A stretch of DNA of 47,770 bases from positions 1 to 47,770 of the forward strand of contig JAIRYV010000105.1 of NCBI GenBank assembly GCA_031267685.1, read 5' to 3'. Of this stretch, positions 16,912 through 24,248 are shown piece after piece. The notes below the pieces were generated by a model. The model made no database searches. It had not been told where the DNA came from and saw nothing but the letters and a program-made list of their open reading frames with translations. Source of the DNA: Treponema sp. GTDB lineage: Bacteria > Spirochaetota > Spirochaetia > Treponematales > Breznakiellaceae. The translations under genes and the position numbers were made by a program. Each line of letters begins with the position of its first letter. Within the stretch, counting starts at the first letter, position 1.

Positions 16912-17576
16912 GTCAAAGATCGGATTGGCTCCCGGGAACGCGGGATGCCATTTTAGCAATGGTAAAGGTATGGATTACCATCATCACAACGTATCTCCAG
17001 AAGTGGGGAATCGCGGAAAGCGTTGTACAGAACCTTTCAACACTGGCGACAGCTGCGGAAAACGCATTAGACGCGTCGCAGAACGACAACACGCGCACAC
17101 CAGTGGCAAATGCCCGGTGTAAGGAATCCTTCGACGCGCTGACCGCGGAAATGCGGGACATAAAAAAGCGCTACTTCCTTAGCCCGCCCCTTACAGATTC
17201 GGACTTTGTGGCTTTGAAACTCAAGCCCCCCAACAGTACTCACACGCCAAGCCCCATTCCTACGGACCAAGTAAAGGTTGAGACCTATCTGATGGGACGG
17301 CACGAGCTGGGCGTCAAGATAGTCTACGTTACTGGCAGTTCCGCCAACCCTGCCAACAAGGGCTATCGGATATGGTACAGCGTGGTTGCGCCCGGTGAAA
17401 CACCGCCCGCGCGTCCAGATGATTTACGCAAATCATTCTACACCATGCGGAAGAAGCATCTCGTGCAATTCGACTACAACGAAAGTGGGCATACAACGTA
17501 TTTTGCAGTACAGATAGAGAATAGCGGCGGGAAGCAGGGGCCGTGGGGACCGATGGTTTCAGCGCTTATTCCGTAG
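16908..17576 (+). CDS. Cassette 1 protein, unknown function, paralog of 34384-35037
   Basis: The 222-residue protein has a helical N-terminal half (about 1-120) and a C-terminal half that reads as a beta-sandwich, possibly Ig/Fn3-like (KVETYLMGRHELGVKIVYV, GYRIWYSV, TYFAVQIEN, GPWGPMVSALIP). It has no signal peptide. It aligns with the protein at 34384-35037 over the last ~130 residues: PSPIP/PHPIP, then a VKI/IKF strand, a W-x-(V/I)-(V/S) strand, YFAV(Q/R), and a G-P-x3-(V/F)-x-A-(L/I)IP end. AAAGGAG precedes the ATG at 16908, which overlaps the leader ORF stop. I do not recognise a family function. Confidence 0.8.
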   Translation: MSQRSDWLPGTRDAILAMVKVWITIITTYLQKWGIAESVVQNLSTLATAAENALDASQNDNTRTPVANARCKESFDALTAEMRDIKKRYFLSPPLTDSDFVALKLKPPNSTHTPSPIPTDQVKVETYLMGRHELGVKIVYVTGSSANPANKGYRIWYSVVAPGETPPARPDDLRKSFYTMRKKHLVQFDYNESGHTTYFAVQIENSGGKQGPWGPMVSALIP

Positions 17577-17617
17577 AGGAATGGGTGGATGAAGGAGCAA
17601 GGTGTTCCGTAGATTTT

Positions 17618-17656
17618 GTATAACGGCATGCGGGCTTCGTCCGCACGCCGTTATAC
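17618..17656 (+). terminator. Long hairpin after cassette 1
   Basis: GTATAACGGC (17618-17627) pairs with GCCGTTATAC (17647-17656), and an inner TGCGG/CCGCA extends the stem to about 15 bp with one mismatch around a 7-nt loop. A T-rich stretch (TATTTTATTTTTTTG) follows about 25 nt later. It is the likely end of the cassette 1 transcript. Confidence 0.65.
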
Positions 17657-17737
17657 GACGTTTGGCTATAAAATATTTTATTTTTTTGAAAATTCACTTG
17701 ACTTTGTGTATCAAATTTTCCTATTTTTCATGGCACG

Positions 17738-17783
17738 TTACACTGACACCGCATGTTCGTGAGTGTGTGTGGTGTCTGACACC
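17738..17783. repeat. Two REP palindromes in direct orientation
   Basis: TTACACTGACACC (17738-17750, degenerate) and GGTGTCTGACACC (17771-17783, perfect) are each followed by GCATG. They lie between the cassette 1 terminator and the 3' end of the acyl-CoA synthetase gene. Confidence 0.75.
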
Positions 17784-17821
17784 GCATGCGCATTTACGAA
17801 CGCGGCTTTCCCTGTCAATCA

Positions 17822-19519
17822 CTATTGCAGTGTGTCGTTGTCTTCCCGTATCTGCACTCGGCGAATCTTGCCGCTGATGGTTTTGGGAAGCTCGTCCACA
17901 AACTCAATGATGCGCGGATACTTGTATGGGGCTGTGGTTTTCTTGACGTGGTTTTGCAGTTCTACCTTGAGTTTGTCGCTCGGGTTCCAGCCTTTGGCAA
18001 GCACTACTGTGGCTTTAACTATGGCGCCACGCTCTGGGTCTGGCACGGCAGTGATGGCACATTCTAGCACGGACGGGTGTTCATGAAGGGCGCTTTCCAC
18101 CTCAAAGGGACCGATGCGGTAGCCAGAGCTTTTTATCACATCGTCGGAACGGCCTACAAACCAGAAATAGCCATCCTCATCTTTCCATGCCATATCGCCA
18201 GTGTAGTAGATGTCATCGTGCCATACGCTTTGCGTAAGCTCGTCGTCACGGTAATAGCCGCCGAACATACCAGCGGGTTTATGCCTGTTGGTTCTTACCA
18301 CGATTTGACCTTCCTCACCCATATCGCAGGACAAGCCATCCTCGCGTACAAGGTCAATGTCATAGCCTGGTGAGGGTTTGCCCATGGACCCGGGTTTGGG
18401 CGTGAGCCAGGGAAAGGTGGCAAGCACAACCGTGAGTTCAGTCTGGCCGTATGCTTCACGGAGTTCAAGCCCAGTGGCGGCTAGAAACTGCTCATAGATT
18501 TCCGGGTTGAGCGGCTCACCAGCAACTGAACAGTGCTTTAAGGCCGAGAAATCGTACTTCGCTAAATCTTCCTTTATAAAGAAGCGATAGATCGTCGGTG
18601 GCGCACAGAAGGTAGTAACCCGATGTCGGGTGATGACCTCAAGCATGGTGTGTGGCACAAAGCGGTCGTAGTCGTAGACAAAGATAGCAGTACCACAGAG
18701 CCATTGGCCGTAGATTTTGCCCCACGCGGCTTTTGCCCAGCCAGTGTCAGCCACAGTGAGATGTAGACCACCAGGCTGTACCTGTTGCCAGAATTGTGCG
18801 GTCATAATGTGACCAAGGGGATAGGCGAAGTCGTGGCGTACCATTTTTGGCATACCTGTAGTGCCAGACGTGAAGTACAACAGCATGATGTCACTGTTCG
18901 TGTTAACTGGTTCCTGTGGGCGCGTGAACGGTGCAGCACAGTCCATCAGCGCCTTGAAGTCGAGCCAGGGCGCGGTTGCGGGTAAAGCGTCGGGCGGGCT
19001 ATGAACCGAGCGGCTGAAGGCTTTGATGCGAGGGAACGGCTTGCCTGCCTCGCGGAGCTTCTGTTCAGCCTCGTTGATATGGCATATAACCTCTGCGTCA
19101 TCAACACACACAATGCCGGCAATGTCCGCGACCTCACAGCGGTAAACAATGTCTTTGGTGGTGAGCAGATGGGTCGCGGGAATGGCAATGGCGCCGAGCT
19201 TGTGGAGTCCGATCAGTATTGGCCAGTATTCCCAGCGACGTTTGAGGATAAGCATAACTGGATCGCCCTTGCTGATTCCCACGTCAAGGAAAACCTGTGC
19301 GGCCTGGTCTGAAAGGCGCTGCATATCGGCGTAGCTGAACTCCGCCACCGCGCCTTTTTCGTCGCACCAGAACATGGCGCGCTCCGCCGGCTTCTCTTTT
19401 GCCAGCGTATCGATCACATCGTAAGCAAAGTTAAAATTATCCGGCGTCTTTACCGAATAATTAGCGTAAAAATCTTTATACGATGTAAAGTTGAGTAAAG
19501 ACACATAACGTTCAAGCAT
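17822..19519 (-). CDS. AMP-forming acyl-CoA synthetase (acetyl/medium-chain type)
   Basis: This 565-residue adenylating enzyme activates a carboxylic acid as acyl-AMP and transfers it to CoA. Visible motifs are the P-loop YFTSGTTGMPKMV, REAYGQTE, YTGDMAWKDEDGYFWFVGR, the hinge SDDVIKSSGYRIGPFEVE, and the C-terminal catalytic lysine in PKTISGKIRR. Overall it resembles the medium-chain/acetyl-CoA synthetase branch; the substrate is unresolved. It lies 11 bp after the HTH-cupin gene, a pairing that recurs in anaerobes, which suggests the cupin regulator controls or senses its substrate. Confidence 0.9.
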   Translation of the reverse strand: MLERYVSLLNFTSYKDFYANYSVKTPDNFNFAYDVIDTLAKEKPAERAMFWCDEKGAVAEFSYADMQRLSDQAAQVFLDVGISKGDPVMLILKRRWEYWPILIGLHKLGAIAIPATHLLTTKDIVYRCEVADIAGIVCVDDAEVICHINEAEQKLREAGKPFPRIKAFSRSVHSPPDALPATAPWLDFKALMDCAAPFTRPQEPVNTNSDIMLLYFTSGTTGMPKMVRHDFAYPLGHIMTAQFWQQVQPGGLHLTVADTGWAKAAWGKIYGQWLCGTAIFVYDYDRFVPHTMLEVITRHRVTTFCAPPTIYRFFIKEDLAKYDFSALKHCSVAGEPLNPEIYEQFLAATGLELREAYGQTELTVVLATFPWLTPKPGSMGKPSPGYDIDLVREDGLSCDMGEEGQIVVRTNRHKPAGMFGGYYRDDELTQSVWHDDIYYTGDMAWKDEDGYFWFVGRSDDVIKSSGYRIGPFEVESALHEHPSVLECAITAVPDPERGAIVKATVVLAKGWNPSDKLKVELQNHVKKTTAPYKYPRIIEFVDELPKTISGKIRRVQIREDNDTLQ

Positions 19520-19530
19520 GTTTTAATCTC

Positions 19531-20085
19531 CTAGAAAACAAAGGCTAAAAAGCGAGCAGGACTTCCTCCGACGGCTTTCATGCCGTGGGGATCGTTAGAG
19601 TCGTAGTAGACACTGTCTCCGGGGCCAAGCTCCATTTCATGGCCACCGATAGAAATGCGCAGATGCCCTTCAAGTACATAATCAAATTCCTGCCCAGGGT
19701 GAGTGTTGAGGCTGATGGGCTTTGATTCAGTGTCAGCCCGGGCCTCAACCATAAACGGTTCCGCTTTCTTCCGGTGAAAGTTGTACGCGAGGTTCCAGTA
19801 TACATACATGGGCCTGCGGCTCACTTCCGGGGCGCGTCCAGCGCGGGTGAGGCAATAGGTTTTGAGCTTAGGCGTTTCTCCGCTTATCAGCTCGGTGAGA
19901 TCCACCTTGAAACGCGCTGCAATCTCAACTAGAGCGCCAATAGGGAAGTCCTTCTTGCCAGATTCCCACTGTTTGTACTCAAGCGTATCAAAACCCAGTT
20001 CCCGTGCCAGAGTCTCGTCGGAAATATCCTCAATTTCACGCAAGACCTTTATCCGCGCAATAATATCACCTACTTCGTCTGTCAT
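19531..20085 (-). CDS. HTH (XRE)-cupin transcriptional regulator
   Basis: At 184 residues, the protein has an N-terminal XRE helix-turn-helix (about 8-65: ISDETLARELGFDTLEYKQWESGKKDFPIGALVEIA) and a C-terminal cupin_2 barrel (about 110-184: HPGQEFDYVLEGHLRISIGGHEMELGPGDSVYYDSNDPHGM). The cupin probably binds a small ligand through its His/Glu residues. AAGGAG lies upstream of its ATG at 20085. It is the first gene of a two-gene operon with the acyl-CoA synthetase. Confidence 0.88.
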   Translation of the reverse strand: MTDEVGDIIARIKVLREIEDISDETLARELGFDTLEYKQWESGKKDFPIGALVEIAARFKVDLTELISGETPKLKTYCLTRAGRAPEVSRRPMYVYWNLAYNFHRKKAEPFMVEARADTESKPISLNTHPGQEFDYVLEGHLRISIGGHEMELGPGDSVYYDSNDPHGMKAVGGSPARFLAFVF

Positions 20086-20114
20086 AACAGTTTACTCCTT
20101 ATCTAGTTGTTTTT

Positions 20115-20135
20115 ATGCGCCCACACGGGGCGCAT
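20115..20135. terminator. GC-rich hairpin between the TPR gene and the cupin regulator
   Basis: ATGCGCCC (20115-20122) and GGGCGCAT (20128-20135) form an 8-bp stem with a 5-nt loop. It lies 35 bp beyond the TPR gene stop and 30 bp before the regulator ATG. On the minus strand it is followed by A residues rather than T, so it may be a leader structure or boundary, not a standard terminator. Confidence 0.4.
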
Positions 20136-20169
20136 GGTGAAACATCAACGAAACACAATACACACGGCA

Positions 20170-21423
20170 TCATTGCGCCAGAGCGCGGATGATGTTGAGA
20201 TTGGCGTCAGCCTCGCTTAGCTCAGGGTCGATTTCCAGTGCCAGGGTGAAGTCAAGTATGGCCTTGTTATAGTCAGTCAGGGACACATACACCGCGCCCC
20301 GATTATTCAAGGCGATTGCGCATTGAGGATCAATCTCAAGGGCCTTTGTGTATGAGGCTATGGCTTGCTCATATTCACCTTTTTTCTTCAAGCTTATCCC
20401 CATGTTGTTATAGACGGCGGTATCTTGGGGGTTAAGTTCCTGAGCGCGGCTGAAATCAGCAAGGGCATTGTCGTACTCGCCAATGTCGTCATAAGCCGCG
20501 CCTCGGTTGAGCCAGGCTTTGATGTATGTCGGGTCAAGCGTAATGGCCGCTGTGTAGTCCGCTATGGCTTTGTTGTGGTCATTTGGCCCGGCAATGTAGG
20601 CATTACCACGGTTGTAAAAGGCGCGGACATAATCAGGAACAAGGGTAAGCGCCTGAGTGTAGCTCTCAATCGCCCGTTCATAGTCGTGCTTGCCGCTATA
20701 AGCAATGCCCAAGTTGTTGTACGCCTCGGCAAAGTCCGGCTCGCGTTCCAACGCTGCCTGATAATCGCTTGCCGCACTCTCATAGTCAGCCTGAGCGCTA
20801 TAGGCGTTGCCGCGATTGTAATAGGCGCGGGCATCATTATAAGCCAGGTTAATCGCCTGAGTGTAGTTTGCTACGGCGCCGACGTAGTCGTCAAGCTCGT
20901 AGTAAGCGTTGGCGCGATTGTAGTACGAGGCAGCATAGTCAGGATCGAGCGCAATGGCATAGTTCTGGCAGTCTATGGCGTTTTTATAATCGCCAAGCTG
21001 AAAGTAAGCGCCGCCCATGTTATACCAGGCATTGATGAAGTCTGGCTTAATGGCAAGGGCGTTTTCATAGTCGCTGATGGCCGCCTCATAGTTTTCCATG
21101 GCTTTGTACGCAAAACCACGGTTACTGAATGCTTCGGCATAGTCCTGTCTGATGGCAAGCGCCTCGGTACAGTCCATGATTGCCGCCGCATAGTCCCCAA
21201 GCAGGGCGTATAAACCGCCACGGTTGTTCAAGGCTTCGGGGTAGTTCTGCCTGATGGCAAGCGCCTGTGTATAGGCATCTATAGCCCCGTAGAGATCGCC
21301 GTCATTGTAAGCTGCGACGCCGCGATCAAACCAGTTCCCGGCTTCATCAGTGTAGACTGGCTGGGGATGGGCTGAGAATGTCAGAACCAGAGCGACAAAC
21401 CCTGTTAATACGAATTTCTTCAT
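20170..21423 (-). CDS. Secreted tetratricopeptide-repeat protein
   Basis: The 417-residue protein begins with a signal peptide (MKKFVLTGFVALVLTFSAHPQ; basic n-region, hydrophobic core, likely cleavage near residue 20) and continues as about eleven near-canonical 34-residue TPR units (A-x2-N-R-G-x-A-Y-x4-D-Y-x2-A-I-x-D-Y). It is probably periplasmic. There is no lipobox cysteine. The ATG at 21423 follows GGAGG; longer readings from 21537 add an implausible N-terminus. The high identity between repeat units suggests recent internal duplication. Confidence 0.88.
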   Translation of the reverse strand: MKKFVLTGFVALVLTFSAHPQPVYTDEAGNWFDRGVAAYNDGDLYGAIDAYTQALAIRQNYPEALNNRGGLYALLGDYAAAIMDCTEALAIRQDYAEAFSNRGFAYKAMENYEAAISDYENALAIKPDFINAWYNMGGAYFQLGDYKNAIDCQNYAIALDPDYAASYYNRANAYYELDDYVGAVANYTQAINLAYNDARAYYNRGNAYSAQADYESAASDYQAALEREPDFAEAYNNLGIAYSGKHDYERAIESYTQALTLVPDYVRAFYNRGNAYIAGPNDHNKAIADYTAAITLDPTYIKAWLNRGAAYDDIGEYDNALADFSRAQELNPQDTAVYNNMGISLKKKGEYEQAIASYTKALEIDPQCAIALNNRGAVYVSLTDYNKAILDFTLALEIDPELSEADANLNIIRALAQ

Positions 21424-21588
21424 TATGATCCTCCAATGACAAGATAGCATAAAACAAAATTTTATACGAGACGTGATGTGCTTGAGGCACAATATGCCAC
21501 GTCCCAGTCCGTGTACATCCCTTTTGCGTACCTTCACTCTTTCATACAGATTACGGTATAATCTCTTCTAAATATTCGGAGGATGATT

Positions 21589-22836
21589 ATGAATTCGACA
21601 TTGGAAAATCTCAGAACGCGTGGTTTCTTTCAGCAATGCAGTGATCCTGATGGGCTGTCCTGCCTTATGGATGAGGGGCCAGTCAGCTTTTACGAGGGCT
21701 GTGATCCCACTGGCCCGAGCCTGCACATCGGCCACATGGTCCCGTACTTTGCCCTTCGCCATCTTCTGGCGGATGGGCATAAGGCCATAGTGGTGGTTGG
21801 CGGTGGTACGGCGCGAATTGGCGACCCGTCCGGCAAGACCGAGCTGCGCAAGATACTGAGCTATGAGCAGATCGATGCGAATGTTGTGGCCATCAGTTCC
21901 CAGCTTAACCGCTTCTTTGGGGCTGATAGTGATAAGATTCAGTGGGTAAACAACAAAGACTGGCTCGCCAACCTTAACTACATTGACTTTCTGCGGGATA
22001 TTGGCCGCCACTTCTCGGTTAATCGTATGCTCAGTTTTGAGGCGTACAAACTGCGCATGGAAACCGGACTCTCGTTCATTGAGTTTAACTACCAGCTCCT
22101 GCAAAGCTACGATTTCCTACAATTATATAAACTTCATGGTTGCCGCCTACAAATCGGCGGGGACGACCAATGGGGGAACATCGTTGCTGGCATTGACCTC
22201 ATCCGCCGTGTTGAAAGCGCTGAAGCCTTTGCTCTTACCTTTCCGCTTGTATGTACAGCTGATGGCAAGAAGATGGGCAAGACCGAGAAAGGCGCTGTCT
22301 TCCTTGACCCCGCAATCACGAGCCCCTACAACTTTTTCCAATACTGGCGCAATGTCAATGATGCTGATGTCCGGCGCTTCCTGCTTATGTTTACGTTTCT
22401 ACCCATTAAGGAGTGTGAGCGACTCTGCGCCGCTGGTACAAACCCGAATGACGCCAAGGAACGGCTGGCTTGGGAAGTAACAGCCCTGATACACGGCAAA
22501 GCCGAGGCGGACAAGGCGCTTTCTGGGGTGCGCGCCGCATTTGGCAATGGTGGCGATAAAGATGCCATGCCGCAACTTACCTTGCCGGCGGCTCAGTTCG
22601 ATGGTGGTTACAACATCGTTGACCTGTTCTTTGACGCGGGATTGGTTTCCACCAAGAGTGAAGGGCGCAGGCTTGTCCAGCAGGGCGGCGCGTTTGTGGC
22701 GCAGGCCGGGGGCGAGCTTGTCGCCATTGGCGATGTGGCAACAATACTTGGCGCTGATGCCCTTGACGCCAGCGGAGAGCTTTTGCTACGGGCTGGAAAG
22801 AAGCGCTACTGCCGCGTAATCACCACGGGGGTCTAA
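21589..22836 (+). CDS. tyrS: Tyrosyl-tRNA synthetase
   Basis: This 415-residue class I synthetase charges tRNA-Tyr. It has YEGCDPTGPSLHIGH (HIGH at 46-49), the tyrosine-binding LLQSYDFLQLY and GGDDQWGN, the KMSKS-type loop KKMGKTEKG, and a C-terminal S4 RNA-binding domain (DAGLVSTKSEGRRLVQQGG). The ATG at 21589 is chosen because GGAGG at 21578-21582 is 6 nt upstream, while the ATG at 21583 directly abuts it. TATAAT near 21552 is a likely -10. REP-bearing repeats begin at the base after its stop. Confidence 0.96.
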   Translation: MNSTLENLRTRGFFQQCSDPDGLSCLMDEGPVSFYEGCDPTGPSLHIGHMVPYFALRHLLADGHKAIVVVGGGTARIGDPSGKTELRKILSYEQIDANVVAISSQLNRFFGADSDKIQWVNNKDWLANLNYIDFLRDIGRHFSVNRMLSFEAYKLRMETGLSFIEFNYQLLQSYDFLQLYKLHGCRLQIGGDDQWGNIVAGIDLIRRVESAEAFALTFPLVCTADGKKMGKTEKGAVFLDPAITSPYNFFQYWRNVNDADVRRFLLMFTFLPIKECERLCAAGTNPNDAKERLAWEVTALIHGKAEADKALSGVRAAFGNGGDKDAMPQLTLPAAQFDGGYNIVDLFFDAGLVSTKSEGRRLVQQGGAFVAQAGGELVAIGDVATILGADALDASGELLLRAGKKRYCRVITTGV

Positions 22837-22946
22837 GTGTTGTTGTTTATTGCAGTCACACGCTGGGTTTGGTGTCAGACACCGTAACAACGTGTTGTTG
22901 TTTATTGCAGTCACACGCTGGGTTTGGTGTCAGACACCGTAACAAA
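22837..22946. repeat. 55-bp tandem duplication, each copy carrying a REP palindrome
   Basis: Two copies (22837-22891 and 22892-22946) are identical except for the last base. Each holds GGTGTCAGACACC (22871-22883 and 22926-22938). The first copy begins directly after the tyrS stop codon. This resembles a BIME-like arrangement, and a duplication this precise must be recent. Confidence 0.95.
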
Positions 22947-23040
22947 GCTCGCTCGAAACGTACCGTCATCCACAAACACCCAGTCTCCGTCACCTGAGCT
23001 GGTGGTATTGCCGTTGATTGCCCCTTGTGAAGGTGTGAGC
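22909..23040 (-). pseudogene. Possible C-terminal fragment of a secreted protein
   Basis: On the minus strand an open stretch of about 45 codons reads LTPSQGAINGN, then SSGDGDWVFVDDGTFRASF, and ends in VTVSDTKPSV across a REP copy. Its composition resembles the end of an extracellular repeat-type protein rather than random translation, but a stop codon closes it upstream, no start is present, and no homolog is in the window. It is at best a relic. Confidence 0.3.
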
Positions 23041-23083
23041 CGCAGTTAATCAACGAACTCTGCTATGCACAGGCGTTATCTCT

Positions 23084-23390
23084 TCAAGCGTTACCGTACC
23101 GTGTCGTACTATGGTACATTTTACCTTTTATCCACTGCATTATCTGGGATAAAGAGATGCCTTTGCTCGGTTTTATGAGAAAATCGATATGGTTATCCAT
23201 AATCATGAAGTTCCAAAGCTCAAAATGGACCTTCTTTTTTGCTTTTTCGACGAAGTCCATGAACATTTGTTTGAACTCCGCCTCTTGGAGAGCATCGCGT
23301 CATGATCGATTTTGGATATGACGTGGTAGTGGCGTTCTCTATTAAGATTCTTAGTCCTCTCATACCCTCTATATAGATCTGGTGACGATT
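23084..23390 (-). pseudogene. Broken REP-associated tyrosine transposase (RAYT, Y1_Tnp family)
   Basis: Two overlapping frames together match the N-terminal half of IS200-like REP-associated transposases: RERHYHVISKIDHDAML in one, then EFKQMFMDFVEKAKKKVHF and NFMIMDNHIDFLIKPSKGISLSQIMQWIKGK in the other. A one-base deletion near 23282 separates them. The HUH motif, normally NHxH, is NHID here, so one metal-binding histidine is lost. The reading ends soon after IKGK, before the region that would hold the catalytic tyrosine. RAYTs in other bacteria cut and join REP palindromes, and REP copies flank this relic on both sides. Confidence 0.8.
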
Positions 23391-23439
23391 TTGCTTTAAT
23401 AGTGAATGTCTCAGTGTCTAAAGCCACGTACTGCACTGC

Positions 23440-23452
23440 GGTGTCAGATACC
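23440..23452. repeat. REP palindrome, one mismatch
   Basis: GGTGTCAGATACC, upstream of the transposase relic on its coding strand and about 30 bp before the tRNA-Glu promoter. One base differs from the palindrome consensus. Confidence 0.7.
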
Positions 23453-23483
23453 ACACACGATACCCAACATTCATCAAAAACAC

Positions 23484-23510
23484 TTGACACAATCGGAATG
23501 TTTTTATAAC
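23484..23510 (+). promoter_or_regulatory. tRNA-Glu promoter
   Basis: TTGACA (23484-23489), a 15-bp spacer and TATAAC (23505-23510). The spacer is short, but the position, just upstream of the tRNA, is right. It starts about 30 bp after a REP copy. Confidence 0.6.
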
Positions 23511-23528
23511 TTACATATATATAGTTTA

Positions 23529-23600
23529 GTCCTCTTCGTCTAGTGGTCAGGACATCGGGTTTTCATCCCGACAACGGGGGTTCAATTCCCCCAGAGGATG
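23529..23600 (+). tRNA. tRNA-Glu (anticodon TTC)
   Basis: The sequence folds as a cloverleaf. The acceptor stem is GTCCTCT/AGAGGAT with a G:T first pair. The anticodon stem is TCGGG/CCCGA around the loop TTTTCAT (anticodon TTC). The T stem is GGGGG/CCCCC with TTCAATT, and the discriminator is G. CCA is not encoded. It reads GAA/GAG codons. Confidence 0.95.
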
Positions 23601-23749
23601 TCTTAACAGGCGCGGTAAAGCGTTATTGCTCGGTATGCCCTGATTTTTACCCTGAATATGCTTTTTAACATCTTGTAAAGAGCATACGTCGGTTTACCCT
23701 ATATTTCGGCGAGGTCTTGTTCCTTCTCGCGGCTTGTGAAGGAGGCTTT

Positions 23750-23893
23750 ATGGAACCTAAAGGAAGACTGATCGTGAAAAACGAATCAGCATCAGTTATT
23801 ATCACCAATGTGCAAATCAAACAGTCTGCGGTTTGGCTTGTACACTGGACCGGACGTGCGGGAAAAAGTGAAGAAATCACCCCTAAAACTTGA
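23750..23893 (+). CDS. Small ORF, 47 residues, unknown
   Basis: A strong GAAGGAGG ends 4 nt before the ATG at 23750. The reading is MEPKGRLIVKNESASVIITN then VQIKQSAVWLVHW and ends TPKT. GxLIVKNES...ITNVQI resembles the start of a beta-strand module found in treponemal surface proteins, so it may be a truncated domain left behind by deletion. It is too short to judge; the ribosome site is the main support. Confidence 0.4.
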   Translation: MEPKGRLIVKNESASVIITNVQIKQSAVWLVHWTGRAGKSEEITPKT

Positions 23894-23899
23894 CCTAGT

Positions 23900-23941
23900 G
23901 TCTAAAGACTTGAGAGCTAAGTCTTTAGACTTGAGGTGAAG
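23900..23941. repeat. Two-copy vestige of a 21-bp hairpin repeat
   Basis: GTCTAAAGACTTGAG (23900) and GTCTTTAGACTTGAG (23921) start exactly 21 bp apart. Together they form a 12-bp perfect inverted repeat (23900-23911 with 23919-23930). The palindrome GTCTTTAGAC is the same as in the cassette 1 array about 7 kb away. Confidence 0.75.
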
Positions 23942-24184
23942 CGGATACCCATAAAACCTTGGCGGGACCCTTTTTCAGTCTAACACAATGCTCGGAGAGT
24001 GTCTCGTAGACACTTTGAGACGCGGGGTGGATGTAAATGGGGGCACTTGGAGAAGTTAGACGATAGATGGGCTTGTGTATTGCCAGTATGCTTTCTGATA
24101 AACCTCGGGGTTTTGGGAAAGAAGCATAGAAAAAAGCCTGTTTTTCTATCACTTGAATAATTACAGAAATTCTAAACTTTTTCC
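23942..24184. other. Intergenic, one hairpin
   Basis: No gene is seen. AGTGTCT-CGT-AGACACT (23998-24014) is a 7-bp stem. The rest carries no recognisable coding or regulatory signal until the lacI-type promoter. Confidence 0.4.
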
Positions 24185-24213
24185 TTGACAGCCACTTTTA
24201 GCTATACTATGAT
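24185..24213 (+). promoter_or_regulatory. Promoter of the LacI-type regulator and sugar operon
   Basis: TTGACA (24185-24190), 17 bp, TATGAT (24208-24213). The operator begins 5 bp after the -10, covering the transcription start. Confidence 0.85.
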
Positions 24214-24217
24214 AATT

Positions 24218-24239
24218 ATGATCGAAACGTTTCGATCAT
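24218..24239. promoter_or_regulatory. LacI-family operator
   Basis: A perfect 22-bp palindrome with core CGAAACGTTTCG and flanks ATGAT/ATCAT. The central CG, AAACGTTT and 22-bp size fit LacI/GalR-family operators. It lies across the predicted transcription start and ends 9 bp before the regulator's own ATG, so repression by the gene directly downstream is very likely. Confidence 0.9.
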
Positions 24240-24248
24240 AAGGATGCA

